A DNA stretch of 64,000 nt, from NCBI GenBank assembly GCA_041676625.1, contig JBAYRN010000009.1, forward strand, positions 9,591 through 73,590. Reading direction: 5' to 3'. Below are positions 16,853-26,329 of this stretch, in pieces (within the stretch, counting starts at the first letter, position 1; each line of letters begins with the position of its first letter). Below the pieces are notes generated by a model. It saw only the letters and a list, made by a program, of their open reading frames with translations, searched no databases and was not told where the DNA came from. Position numbers and translations under genes: made by a program. This stretch comes from JAEXNA01 sp041676625 (GTDB lineage Bacteria; Vulcanimicrobiota; Xenobia; Xenobiales; JADMJV01).

Positions 16853-17764
16853 ATGAAACTCCGATCCTGGATCAAAGCTGCCAAGCACCCTTTTCGTACG
16901 ATACGTCGCGTAGCTTCAGAATTCTCTGCCGACGACGGTCCGTTTGTGGCGGCCGGTATCTCGTTTTACGCCTTCTTCTCTCTCTTTCCGCTGGTCTTGA
17001 TCTCGGTGGCCATTCTCAGTTACATCTACACCCCGGAAGAGGCGATCACCGGCGCCATCAACCTGGCCTCGCTCTTTGTGCCCCAGGATATGTCCACGTT
17101 TTTGGAGATGAACGTACGGCAGCTTTTTGAGTCTGGAACCAAAGTAGGATTGGCCGGCATTTTGATCTTGCTGTGGTCGGGACGGCAGCTCTTTCGAGCT
17201 ATGGAGCTTGCCTTGCACCGGGCCTGGGACATACCGCTGCGAAGAAACTGGTTGGTGGGCAATCTCTTAGCCATGATGCTGGTACTGTTGAACACCGCGG
17301 TGGTCCTGGGCGTGGGTGCTCTCTCGCTCTTTCTTAGCTGGGCTCGGCTAAAGGTAGAAAACGCTCCCCTACCCCACCTGATGGACGAAGGTTGGTCGGT
17401 GGTCGACGCCTACTTTTTTTCCCACGTCCATTCCTGGTTCGTGGTTCCGGGAGCGGTGACCCTGATGTTTCTCATGCTCTATATGATCCTGCCCTCCCGG
17501 CAGGTGCCCATCGCCATGGCGATACCCGGTGCCCTCTTCGCAGCCGCTGCCTGGAAAGTCTCGTCCTGGGTTTATCTGACCTACATCCTGAAATTCGGCT
17601 CGGAAAACGCCATCTTCGGCACCATCTGGGGGATCGTGGGGATGCTGGTCTGGCTGTACATCGAAGCCAGCGTCTTCGTGCTGGGTGCAGAACTGGTGTT
17701 TGTCACCATGGACTCCAGCGACCGGGCCATCCTGGGCGGTGGGGGCGACAAGAAAGAGAGGTGA
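16853..17764 (+). CDS. YihY/BrkB family inner-membrane protein
   Basis: This is a 303-aa polytopic membrane protein with about six helices and the family pattern: FVAAGISFYAFFSLFPLVL near residue 30, WSGRQLFRAMELALHRAWDI, and a C-terminal segment IWGIVGMLVWLYIEASVFVLGAEL. Family members were once named RNase BN by error; their function is uncertain and transport has been proposed. Length is typical. It is preceded by a strong promoter and nearly leaderless. Confidence 0.9.
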   Translation: MKLRSWIKAAKHPFRTIRRVASEFSADDGPFVAAGISFYAFFSLFPLVLISVAILSYIYTPEEAITGAINLASLFVPQDMSTFLEMNVRQLFESGTKVGLAGILILLWSGRQLFRAMELALHRAWDIPLRRNWLVGNLLAMMLVLLNTAVVLGVGALSLFLSWARLKVENAPLPHLMDEGWSVVDAYFFSHVHSWFVVPGAVTLMFLMLYMILPSRQVPIAMAIPGALFAAAAWKVSSWVYLTYILKFGSENAIFGTIWGIVGMLVWLYIEASVFVLGAELVFVTMDSSDRAILGGGGDKKER

Positions 17765-17777
17765 GGGTTTCTCCGGC

Positions 17778-19484
17778 CTAACGCAGCACCGGGCTGCCGA
17801 ACATCCAGCCTCTAAACAGGGTGTTTTGGGGTTTTTCGGTATCGAGCAGGCGGGCCAGGTCGCTCCCCCGGGGAGCTTGCACAGCCCTCAGCAAGCGCTC
17901 TCTGGAGCGCTCGCGCTGGCGGCGGGGGTTCTCCTCTTCATTTTCCACGTTAGCCAGGAATAGGCGACCGGTGCTACCCAGCCGGTCCAGGAGGGTGGCG
18001 GTGTCACGCCACAACTCGGTGGGGGATGACTTTCCCTGAGCTCCCCGGGGAAGCTCGCTATAGATGACCCCCAGGGTTTTCTGGTAACCTCCGGCTTCAA
18101 CAGCCTGGGCAAGTTCCGTAGGCGACACCTGACCGTCGGCAAAGCGCAGATTCTTGCCCCCTACCAGCGCTCCCGGCATGCTGAAGGTTTCGCAGTAGAG
18201 CAGCAACTCACTGGCTTGTCGGTTGTCCCTCAGTTCGGCCAGGAAATCTTCGACGGAGGTTTTAGGACCTTCCAGGATGGTCAACTGGGATTCTGAAAAG
18301 CCGGCCTTCACCAGCGCCTCTTTCAAGCGTTTCCCTTTCAGCTTGTCATCCAGAGAAACGATCACCGCGCGCCGAGCATCGGTTTCGGGGGCAGGCGACC
18401 CCTCGGGTCCCTCGACCCAGAGTTCCCGAAAGGCGGCGTGTCCTTCATTGTCCCGGGCGCTCATCATAAAGCTGTTCCAGCCCGGCAGAAGCTCCCGAGC
18501 CAGATTGAACTTCAGGGCCCGGATCCCGACCCCTTCGGGGCTCTGCCAGGCCAACTGGCCGTTGTGCCGGACCTCGACATTCTCCAGGGTCTTCTCTGAG
18601 ATGGCGGTGCCCAGGATGTCCACCGCCGAACTGCTCAGCGTGGAAAAGTCGAGGGGCTGCCCGATGTCGAACCGAATTCGCTCCACCTGAGTACCCAGCG
18701 GCAAGATCACTTCATGACGCTCCACCGTACGCCCCAGAAGAGTCCCGTTGATCATCTCCAGGAACTCAAGCTCCAGCAAGACCCTGGCCATCCCGCCTTC
18801 CAGTACCTCCACGGTACCCAGGCCTTGAGGCAGAACCGCCCGGACTCGCTCGTAACCGGGGCCGGCTACCAGTTCTAGAAGGCCGAAAGATTGGCTGCGA
18901 GCGGTCACCTTGCTCCCCTCACCCTGGGGGCTTTGCATGATGTAGACGCTGCCGTCGTACCCCACCGCGACCACGTCCGACAGGCCGTCACTATCCACAT
19001 CCTGAGTGGTCATGGCCCGAACCTCGGGAAGAGCCGTGGATAGAGTCCCTAGTTGGGGGCTTTCCACGGTCAGGATCTTCTCCCCGTCCTTATCGTCTTC
19101 CCGAGAGATTCTAGAGCGGGAAATCCAGGACAAGATGTCGGGCGCGGGGTGGTCCGAGTCTACCCGAAACATCCGAAACTGCTGAGAGGTGTCGCCCCAA
19201 CTGCCAGGCAGCACTCCGCTGTCCAGGCCTTGCTTAAGCATGCTCGCGTAGGCGTCCATCAGTGCAGCGTATCGAGCGAAGGCCACTCCTTGAGTGGTGG
19301 ACGCGCGCCCCTCGACTGTCACCGTCCGGCCACTCACCTTCACGGCATCGGTCGGGGCCGGTTCGGGCGCGCTGCGAGACACCTCCTGGGCCAGGCAAAG
19401 ATGTAAGGTGATCAATACGGCCACGATACCGAAGGCAAAGCTCTGGGGACGATACAGCAGACCTCTCTGCTTGTTCTGCTTCAT
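17778..19484 (-). CDS. Large exported protein with LPP20-like, FG-GAP-like and degenerate caspase-like regions
   Basis: The ATG at 19484 is chosen because it directly starts a signal peptide (core SFAFGIVAVLITLHLCLAQ); the longer frame adds 27 atypical residues. After the signal, residues about 45-90 (VTVEGRASTTQGVAFARYAALMD) resemble the LPP20/FlgO-type domain of outer-membrane lipoproteins. A segment VDSDGLSDVVAVGYDG looks like an FG-GAP calcium-binding repeat. The C-terminal 200 residues have an alternating pattern (RAVIVSLDD..., ELLLYCETF) that recalls caspase-like C14 folds, but the His-Gly catalytic step is not visible. All three assignments are tentative. It is divergent from the SecA-like gene, with only 95 bp between starts. 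Confidence 0.7.
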   Translation of the reverse strand: MKQNKQRGLLYRPQSFAFGIVAVLITLHLCLAQEVSRSAPEPAPTDAVKVSGRTVTVEGRASTTQGVAFARYAALMDAYASMLKQGLDSGVLPGSWGDTSQQFRMFRVDSDHPAPDILSWISRSRISREDDKDGEKILTVESPQLGTLSTALPEVRAMTTQDVDSDGLSDVVAVGYDGSVYIMQSPQGEGSKVTARSQSFGLLELVAGPGYERVRAVLPQGLGTVEVLEGGMARVLLELEFLEMINGTLLGRTVERHEVILPLGTQVERIRFDIGQPLDFSTLSSSAVDILGTAISEKTLENVEVRHNGQLAWQSPEGVGIRALKFNLARELLPGWNSFMMSARDNEGHAAFRELWVEGPEGSPAPETDARRAVIVSLDDKLKGKRLKEALVKAGFSESQLTILEGPKTSVEDFLAELRDNRQASELLLYCETFSMPGALVGGKNLRFADGQVSPTELAQAVEAGGYQKTLGVIYSELPRGAQGKSSPTELWRDTATLLDRLGSTGRLFLANVENEEENPRRQRERSRERLLRAVQAPRGSDLARLLDTEKPQNTLFRGWMFGSPVLR

Positions 19485-19567
19485 GCCAAACCCGTTCCCT
19501 TCACCGCATGACCGCACCTGCTGGTAAACTTTTCCCCAAAGCCGTCCATCGGTCGTTCGATCCATGA

Positions 19568-19573
19568 TATAAT
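19568..19573 (+). promoter_or_regulatory. Consensus -10 box before the SecA-like gene
   Basis: A perfect TATAAT ends 6 bp before the GTG start codon at 19580, so transcription would begin at about the start codon. There is no clear -35 box and no Shine-Dalgarno site. Confidence 0.5.
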
Positions 19574-19579
19574 CCCCCA

Positions 19580-22500
19580 GTGAAAGCGCAGGTCACATCT
19601 TCCGGAGGGCAGATCGCACCTACCAATCGTGCGGTGGTGCGCGAGTCCTCCAAACCTGCCCCCGGTCCGGAATCAACTCCCGAACCGTCCGACGTCTTCC
19701 GCTCCGAAGCCCTGCTGGAAGCCCCCACTAAAGACGACAAGGTCGCTTCTCCAGAGCGAAGGAGCGAGGCCTCTCAGCCAGCTATTGCTTCACCCTCTTC
19801 GGCCAGGTCCACCAATTCAGGAAGCCCGGCCGTGCTCACGCAACTGGATGAAACTCCGGTCCCGGAGCAGCCTCCCGGCGAGAAAGGCTTAACCCTGGCC
19901 GAACTGGCCCGCTCTGCCACCCAAGGGATCCGTAACCTTGTATTGGGCGACCAACTCAAGCCGTTTCGAGCCGAACTGGAGGCCATCAACCAGGCCGCGG
20001 ACCAGGCCGCCGAACTGAAAACCCCGCAGCAGTTCGCCGCCAAAACAGCAGAGTTTAAAGCTCGTCTGGCCCAGGGCGAACCCCTCGACTCCATGCGCGT
20101 GGAAGCCTACGCGGTGGCCCGGGAAGCGGCCAAACAGGCGACCGGGATGTTCGCCTTCGATTGCCAGGTCCTGGGAGCCCTGGCCATGGACGACGGGCAC
20201 ATCTCCGAGATGAGGACCGGGGAGGGCAAGACCCTGACCGCCGTACTCCCCCTGTACCTCAACGCACTGGCCGGCCAAGGCGCTCACCTGATCACCGTCA
20301 ACGAGACCCTGGCCCGGCGAGACGCCGAATGGATGGGCCCCATCTTTGAAAAGCTGGGAATGTCGGTGGGTTGTGTGACCGAGGACCAGGGCCCGACCGA
20401 AAAAAAGGCCGGTTACAATTGCGACGTGACCTACGTGAGCGATCGAGCCCTGGGCTTTGATTTCTTGAGGGATCGCGGGGCCCTGGACCCGGCAGAACGG
20501 GTGCAGCGGGGCATGTTTTTTGCCCTCATCGACGAAGTGGATGAAGTGGCCATCGACGAGGCCCGTACCCCCATGATCATGTCCGGCAAAGCAGGTGTTG
20601 CCTCCCCGGATTATGAGGTCTTTCGAACGATCGTCAAGGACCTTGTTCCCGGTGAAGATTTCAATATCGATGAAGAGAGTCGCTCGGCCTGGCTGACCGA
20701 CGGTGGACTGCGGTTGGTGGAAAACGAAGTCACTCTGTTGGAAGCTCGACAGGCCCTGAGCACAGCCGCACCCCGGTCGGAGGAGGCGCTGCAGGCTCAA
20801 CAGACCCTCGAGAAAGGGCAGCTTCTACGAGGCGCCATTCGTCGGGAAAACACCGCCCAAAAAACCTTCGATGACCTGGAGTACGAAAAGCCGAATCCGT
20901 TTGCCCGGGCGGTCGGTCTGAACGGAAAGTACGATCGCCAGGCGGCCCGGAGCGCTGAATCGGCCCTGAAGGTGGCCACCCAAATCCGAGAAAATTTGTC
21001 GAACGACGTGCCCACCGTCGATCTTTACAGTGAGGAGAACCTACCCCGAATTCATTACCTGGAGGCCTCCCTAAAAGCCCACACTCTGTTCGTCCGAGGC
21101 AAGGACTACACGGTGGAAGACGATGAGGTCAAAATCGTGGACACCAACAAGGGCCGCGTTTCCGACGGCAAGCGCTACAGCAACGGCCTGCACCAGGCGC
21201 TGGAAGCCAAGGAAGGGCTACCAGTGGGAGCCGAAACCAAAACGATTTCCAAGATCACCATGCCTGAATTGATCGCCCAGTACGAGCGCAAGGCCGGAAT
21301 GACCGGGACCGGAAAGACGTCCGAGGCCGAGTTTCTCAAGTTGTACGGCCTGGATGTGATCGAAATCCCCACCAACAAGCCGGTCATCCGAACCGACCAC
21401 CCCGACCTGGTCTTTGCCAACAAAGAGACCAAGTTCCAGGCGGTGGTGGAAGAGGCCATGAAGGCAGCCTCCGAGGGTCGCCCGATCCTGGTCGGTACGG
21501 TCAGCGTGAACTCCAACCGGGAGGTGGCGGCCCGTCTCTTGAAGGCAGGATGGCCCCCTGACAAGCTGCAGATTTTAAACGCCGAGCGGGTCAAAGGCGG
21601 GGAAGATTTCCACGACTCCAACGCCGGGCGGAGTGGCACCATCACTCTGACCACCGGGGAGCGCGGCGATAGCGTCCAGCCCGATCCGGTGAACTACAAG
21701 AAGATGGCTTTTTTGGCGTTCTCTGCTCTCGCCGAAGGCAAGCCGGTTCTGATCGACACCGACCGGCCCGAAGATGCCGAGCAGGTACGAGCCTGGCTTG
21801 AGAGCGCCGGCCCGGTGATGACCGACCGGGTGGACCCCGAGGCCCGGGGGGTACAGATCCGAGTACGCAAGAACCGAGAGCAGCCGGCACCGGAAGGTCT
21901 GCTCCACATCGATGCCGCTGAACACACCGTGGGAAAGGCTCACCGCTTCAAACTAGAGGAGAACGACCTGGCCGACCTGGTGCCCCGGGTTCTGGAGCTT
22001 TTTGCCGAGGGTGAGCCGGTGATCCTGGAGGCGGCCGGTAGCAAAGGTCTGAGTGAAGCCGCCGAGCAGCTCCTGGATCGCGGACTGGGCCTGGAGGCGC
22101 TTCCGATGGTGTGTGAGGGCAAGGAAAAAGAGAACGCCATGATCGAATTGGCCGGACGTTCCGGGGTGATCACGGTGGCCACCAATATGGCCGGGCGGGG
22201 TGCCAACATCAAGCCCGACCTGATCGCCATCGAGCGCCTCGCCGAGGCCGCTTTCGAACCGGCTTCAAACGGCCAGCCGGTCACCGTATCGGTGCAAAAA
22301 GAGTCGCAAGCCACCAAGATTCAACGCCTGCTAGAAGACCACATCGAGACCGTGATAGCCCGCACCCCGGAGCAGCAGGCGAAACCGGGTCAGGTGTTGC
22401 TCCGAGTGGAAAAGCAACCCCTCAAACCGACCGAGGGTGAGTTTCTCGACGGCGCGGACTTTGCCACCGGGGGCCTCTACGTGATCGGGACCGAGCGAGC

Positions 22501-23299
22501 CGCCTCCCGGCGGATCGATGACCAGTTGATCGGTAGGGCCGGTCGCCAGGGAGCCCCTGGAGATAGCAAATTTTTCCTCTCCCTGGAAGACGATGTTCCT
22601 CGAATCTTTGGAAGCGAGCGGTTCGAATCGCTACTGGGTTTATTCGGTGATGCCGGCCAGGGCATTTCTTCGGACACCGTCAACCACTTGATGGACAAGG
22701 CTCAAGAACGGGTAGAAAACCAGCACTTCGAACAGCGGGAAAACTCCCACAAGTACGACGCCGTGAACCGGATCCAGCGAGAGACCTTTTACAAAATGAG
22801 GGAGAGCGTGCTGACCGGCCAGGAGGATCCGGTTGAGTTCGTGGCCGACTTCAGTACTCGAGGGTTCGCGAACCTGGTTCGGGAGCGGTTGGGCGCGAAG
22901 GGCAAATACCAGGCCTCGGAGGTTCGTGAGGCCGTCCGGGAATTGGCCCACGACCACAAGATCCCGGTCTCTCTGCCGACTTCTGCTTCCGGCAAGCTCA
23001 AGTCCGATGAACTCGAAGAGATCCTCTTCCCCCAGATTCAAAGCCTCTTGAGCAATCCGAATCTCTCCCCGGAGAAGCTGCGGCGCGCCACCCTGGGGCA
23101 GCTCGACGGAGCCTGGCAGGAGCACCTGGAAAACATGGATCAATTGAGAGACGGCATCCACTTCGAATCCATGACCGGACGCAAACCCGAAGAAGTCTTT
23201 GTAGAGCGCGGCTACCAGGTGTTCGAGGGTATGATGGAGCAGCTCCAGGAGAGCCTGGCCTTGAAGCTCCTGCCCGCCGCGGGTCGCCTGAACTCTTAA
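19580..23299 (+). CDS. SecA-like ATPase with N-terminal extension and tandemly repeated second motor domain
   Basis: This 1239-aa protein carries SecA hallmarks: Walker A region SEMRTGEGKTLTAVLP (209-224), Walker B LIDEVDEVAIDEARTP (317-331), the peptide-binding domain junction IVDTNKGR...RYSNGLHQALEAKEG (519-546), AGMTGTGKTSEAEF (572-585), TNMAGRG (868-874) and TERAASRRIDDQLIGRAGRQG (971-991). SecA is normally about 800-950 aa. Here a Pro/Ser/Glu-rich extension of about 100 residues precedes it, and the second motor domain contains four similar units starting at Gly633, Gly720, Gly811 and Gly898. The C-terminal zinc-binding motif of SecA is absent. It may be a paralogue for special substrates rather than the housekeeping SecA. 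The GTG start may be leaderless. Confidence 0.88.
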   Translation: MKAQVTSSGGQIAPTNRAVVRESSKPAPGPESTPEPSDVFRSEALLEAPTKDDKVASPERRSEASQPAIASPSSARSTNSGSPAVLTQLDETPVPEQPPGEKGLTLAELARSATQGIRNLVLGDQLKPFRAELEAINQAADQAAELKTPQQFAAKTAEFKARLAQGEPLDSMRVEAYAVAREAAKQATGMFAFDCQVLGALAMDDGHISEMRTGEGKTLTAVLPLYLNALAGQGAHLITVNETLARRDAEWMGPIFEKLGMSVGCVTEDQGPTEKKAGYNCDVTYVSDRALGFDFLRDRGALDPAERVQRGMFFALIDEVDEVAIDEARTPMIMSGKAGVASPDYEVFRTIVKDLVPGEDFNIDEESRSAWLTDGGLRLVENEVTLLEARQALSTAAPRSEEALQAQQTLEKGQLLRGAIRRENTAQKTFDDLEYEKPNPFARAVGLNGKYDRQAARSAESALKVATQIRENLSNDVPTVDLYSEENLPRIHYLEASLKAHTLFVRGKDYTVEDDEVKIVDTNKGRVSDGKRYSNGLHQALEAKEGLPVGAETKTISKITMPELIAQYERKAGMTGTGKTSEAEFLKLYGLDVIEIPTNKPVIRTDHPDLVFANKETKFQAVVEEAMKAASEGRPILVGTVSVNSNREVAARLLKAGWPPDKLQILNAERVKGGEDFHDSNAGRSGTITLTTGERGDSVQPDPVNYKKMAFLAFSALAEGKPVLIDTDRPEDAEQVRAWLESAGPVMTDRVDPEARGVQIRVRKNREQPAPEGLLHIDAAEHTVGKAHRFKLEENDLADLVPRVLELFAEGEPVILEAAGSKGLSEAAEQLLDRGLGLEALPMVCEGKEKENAMIELAGRSGVITVATNMAGRGANIKPDLIAIERLAEAAFEPASNGQPVTVSVQKESQATKIQRLLEDHIETVIARTPEQQAKPGQVLLRVEKQPLKPTEGEFLDGADFATGGLYVIGTERAASRRIDDQLIGRAGRQGAPGDSKFFLSLEDDVPRIFGSERFESLLGLFGDAGQGISSDTVNHLMDKAQERVENQHFEQRENSHKYDAVNRIQRETFYKMRESVLTGQEDPVEFVADFSTRGFANLVRERLGAKGKYQASEVREAVRELAHDHKIPVSLPTSASGKLKSDELEEILFPQIQSLLSNPNLSPEKLRRATLGQLDGAWQEHLENMDQLRDGIHFESMTGRKPEEVFVERGYQVFEGMMEQLQESLALKLLPAAGRLNS
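21476..22444 (+). repeat. Four tandem ~88-codon units inside the SecA-like gene
   Basis: Units begin at 21476, 21737, 22010 and 22271 (protein Gly633, 720, 811 and 898; spacings 87, 91 and 87 residues). Each starts with a GxPV[I/L] strand (GRPILVGT, GKPVLIDT, GEPVILEA, GQPVTVSV) followed by a helix ending in LL or WL. Units 1 and 3 share AGRSGTITLTTGERG / AGRSGVITVATNMAGRG, and units 2 and 4 have weaker equivalents (PEGLLHIDAA, KPGQVLLRVE). Units 1-3 end in a helix leading to EG or NG before the next unit. Only unit 3 keeps the intact motor motif TNMAGRG. Confidence 0.75.
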
Positions 23300-23320
23300 A
23301 TTTCGCCGCTGGAGGTCATT

Positions 23321-24694
23321 TTGAAAGTCTTTATTCTCGGGTTTTTGTGCCTGTTGCTCCTGCAGCCGATCGCGGCTCAACAAGTCTCCGACTATCAACA
23401 AACCGCCGACTCCATCGTGGAGAAAGCGCGAACCTCGGAGCTTGGCTGGGCGCGGCTCAGCACCATCTGCACGCTCTACCCTCACCGCCTTTCCGGGACC
23501 ACTGCGCTGGAAGAGGCGATCGACTGGGTCCTGGAAGAGATGGAGGCTGACGGATTCGACCGGGTGACCACCCAGGAAGTCATCGTGCCCCACTGGGAGC
23601 GCGGGGTTGAACGGCTGACGGTTTTGAAGGAAAAGCCCGAAGAGTTGACCGTGATGGCCCTCGGGGGCTCGGTTTCAACCCCGGCCGAAGGCATCGAAGC
23701 CGAGCTTCTGGTGGTGGAGAGTTACGAAGAGCTGGATCAACGGCGCGAAGAAGCCAGAGGCAAGATCGTGGTCTTCAACGTACCCTTCACCACCTACGGG
23801 GAGACGGTGGGATATCGTATAACTGGAGCCTCCCGGGCCGCCGACGCCGGTGCAGTGGCGGCCCTACTCCGTTCGGTCACGCCGAATTCGCTGGCTACCC
23901 CGCACACCGGCGTGATGTACTACGACAAAGAGAGCAACAAGGTTCCTTTTGGGGCCATCACGCCCGAGGCCGCCATGCATTTTCATCGCCTTCAAGAGAA
24001 GGGCGTGAAGGTGAAAGTGCGTCTGGTGTTGGAGACCAGGGAGTATCCGGATGCTGTTTCCCGCAACGTGATCGCCGAGATTCGAGGCTCCGAATATCCC
24101 GAGGAAGTGATCGTGCTGGGAGGGCACATCGACGGGTGGGACATCGGGGAAGGGGCCCACGACGACGCGGGCGGCTGCCTGATGACCTGGGAAGCCCTGC
24201 GAATCCTGAAAGATCTTGGCCTAAAGCCGAAGCGTACCATTCGGGTGGTGCTCTGGACCAATGAAGAGAACGGCTTACAGGGAGCCAGGGCCTATCGAGA
24301 TTTGCAAGATCTTGAGCTCAAGAATCACGTTCTGGCCATTGAATCGGATTACGGAACCTTTCACCCTACAGGGTACGCCTTCAGCGGGCAGAAAAAGGCT
24401 CTGGAGACCTTGCAAGAGGTGCTCGGCTTGCTGAAGGATTCGGTGGGAGAGATGTCTGTACGCACCCCGGGCGGGGGCGCCGACATCGGACCGCTGATGA
24501 AAGAAGGAGTACCGGGGGCTGCTCTCACTCACCAGAGCGAGCGCTACTTCTGGTATCACCACAGCCCGGCCGACACTCTGGACAAGATCGACCAGGAGGA
24601 TTTCAGGAACTGTGTGGCCACTCTGGCGGTTACAGTTTACGTGGTGGCGGATCTTCCTACCAGACTACCCTTCGGAATTCCCGAAGACAAATAG
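23321..24694 (+). CDS. Secreted M28 family metallopeptidase with PA domain
   Basis: This is a zinc aminopeptidase/carboxypeptidase Q-like enzyme, exported to the periplasm or outside. The TTG start at 23321 has GGAGG nine bases upstream. Residues 1-19 are a signal peptide (ILGFLCLLLLQPIAAQ). A PA-type insertion spans about 110-220. The M28 zinc ligands are visible in GGHIDGWDIGEGAHDDAGG and TNEENGLQGARAYRD, and a later His in TPGGGADIGPL to WYHHSPADTLD. The 457-aa length is usual. It starts 21 bp after the SecA-like stop, so the two may be co-transcribed. Confidence 0.9.
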   Translation: MKVFILGFLCLLLLQPIAAQQVSDYQQTADSIVEKARTSELGWARLSTICTLYPHRLSGTTALEEAIDWVLEEMEADGFDRVTTQEVIVPHWERGVERLTVLKEKPEELTVMALGGSVSTPAEGIEAELLVVESYEELDQRREEARGKIVVFNVPFTTYGETVGYRITGASRAADAGAVAALLRSVTPNSLATPHTGVMYYDKESNKVPFGAITPEAAMHFHRLQEKGVKVKVRLVLETREYPDAVSRNVIAEIRGSEYPEEVIVLGGHIDGWDIGEGAHDDAGGCLMTWEALRILKDLGLKPKRTIRVVLWTNEENGLQGARAYRDLQDLELKNHVLAIESDYGTFHPTGYAFSGQKKALETLQEVLGLLKDSVGEMSVRTPGGGADIGPLMKEGVPGAALTHQSERYFWYHHSPADTLDKIDQEDFRNCVATLAVTVYVVADLPTRLPFGIPEDK

Positions 24695-24706
24695 GGGGCA
24701 AAAACA

Positions 24707-26329
24707 GTGAACGAGAGACGAGACTTAGGTGACGGGACCGGCCGCACGGCTCTCCAGGACGGCTCGGTGGTGGGTGGCTACAAGGTCTTCTACCTCGCTT
24801 CGGGGGGCATGAGTTGCGTCTACAAGAGCGAGGCTCAAGGCAAGACCGTGGTCTTGAAAGAGGTGGCGGCCTCCAACACTCGGGAAGTGCCGTCTCTCAT
24901 CTCTGAGAAAAACTTACTGGAACGCCTGAAGCATCCCGGGGTGGTGAACTTCGAGGCGTTTTTTAATGAAGACGGCTACTACTACCTGGTCCTGGACTAC
25001 ATCAACGGAACCCCTCTCTCGACCTATCTCAACCCGAACAACCTGGCCGAACCCGAAACGGTGGCCGAGTGGGGGATCCAGCTCTGCGAAATCTTCGACT
25101 ACCTGCACGCCCAGGAACCGCCCGTCATCTACCGCGATCTCAAGGCGGAAAACGTCATGCTGCACGACGGCAAGGTTTGCCTGATCGATTTCGGAATTGC
25201 CCGGCTGCACAAAGGAGCCAGAGCCAAGGACACCGAGTTGATGGGCAGCCCCGCTACCGCCTCGCCCGAGCACTACGGAGGGGCTGAAACCGATGCCCGC
25301 TCCGACATCTATACCCTGGGTGCATCGCTGTACGAATTACTCACCGGCGGGCGACGCAAGCAGATCGGGGCTTTTCAGTTCGCCCCGGTTCGGGAGCTAA
25401 ACCCCCGGGTAAGTCCGGAACTGGAAAAAGTGATTACTAAGGCGACCTCCTTTAAGCCCCAGGATCGCTACCAGAGTACCAGGGAGATGCGCAACGCTCT
25501 GCTCCGGGCATTAGGGCGCGAGGTTCCTAAAGAGACGGCAAAGGTTGAGGAACCTCGACGCTCCGGGGTGCCAGTCAGTGCGCTGGTGATCTTGTTTCTG
25601 GTGATCGGTCTGGGAGGATACGCCTACAAGTGGTACCAGGATTCGCAAAGTCCGTTTTATGGCGGCCCTGCCAAATCCATCGGGACCTACGAAGCCAGCC
25701 TGAACATCGACATCTTCCGAGCGGGCGAGGTCAACGGCAAGCAAGCCGTGCTGCTGGGTGAAGATATCGGCCTGTTCGAGGTCAGCCCGAGTAACGAGTA
25801 CACAGCAGTCGATCGTTCGCAAAAGCTTGCCAGTCGGCTCAACGCCATGTATCACCAGCCCTGCATCGCTTGCGGCGGTACCGGACTGGAAACAGCCGAC
25901 ATCAAGATGGGGCGGCACAGCAAGAGCAACGAAGTGGTGGTCTTTTACGCCCACATGCACGGTCCGAAGGTGGAGTGGGGCCCGGAACTTCTGGCTACCG
26001 TGAGCGCCAAGCAGGCCGAAGCCCTGGGTGTGACCCCACGCTTTGCGGCGGGCTACTGGCGCGATCTCGTTCGAGACACGGTGAGCTTGTCTCGGGGCTT
26101 TGACGTGAAAGAATCGGTGATGGGACCGGAGCTTTCCTCGGCACTTTTAAAGGCCAGGGATAAGATCAAGCGAGATTCTGAGCAACTTGCCAACCTCCGG
26201 GCGGTCCTGGAGGAATTGACCGGCAAACAGTCCCTAAAACTCAGGGAACTATTCCTGAACGTTCCCGATATCAACCCGAAGCCTGACCGGTTTGTCAACG
26301 TGAAGGGGTTCGAACCGCTCAGCCTTTAG
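24707..26329 (+). CDS. Membrane Ser/Thr protein kinase with extracytoplasmic C-terminal domain
   Basis: A Hanks-type kinase domain fills residues about 24-270. It has a Gly-rich loop (LASGGMSCVYK), catalytic Lys51 in VVLKEV, YRDLKAEN with Asp144, DFG at 161-163, and a SPEHY segment in place of APE. A single membrane helix (about 289-308, SALVILFLVIGLGGYAYKWY) leads to a C-terminal region of 230 residues that I do not recognise; it contains CIACGGTG, a possible redox or metal pair. The catalytic set looks active. The GTG start at 24707 has a GGGGG ribosome binding site. It overlaps the convergent phosphatase gene by 4 bp. The unknown outer domain may sense a signal. Confidence 0.88.
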   Translation: MNERRDLGDGTGRTALQDGSVVGGYKVFYLASGGMSCVYKSEAQGKTVVLKEVAASNTREVPSLISEKNLLERLKHPGVVNFEAFFNEDGYYYLVLDYINGTPLSTYLNPNNLAEPETVAEWGIQLCEIFDYLHAQEPPVIYRDLKAENVMLHDGKVCLIDFGIARLHKGARAKDTELMGSPATASPEHYGGAETDARSDIYTLGASLYELLTGGRRKQIGAFQFAPVRELNPRVSPELEKVITKATSFKPQDRYQSTREMRNALLRALGREVPKETAKVEEPRRSGVPVSALVILFLVIGLGGYAYKWYQDSQSPFYGGPAKSIGTYEASLNIDIFRAGEVNGKQAVLLGEDIGLFEVSPSNEYTAVDRSQKLASRLNAMYHQPCIACGGTGLETADIKMGRHSKSNEVVVFYAHMHGPKVEWGPELLATVSAKQAEALGVTPRFAAGYWRDLVRDTVSLSRGFDVKESVMGPELSSALLKARDKIKRDSEQLANLRAVLEELTGKQSLKLRELFLNVPDINPKPDRFVNVKGFEPLSL

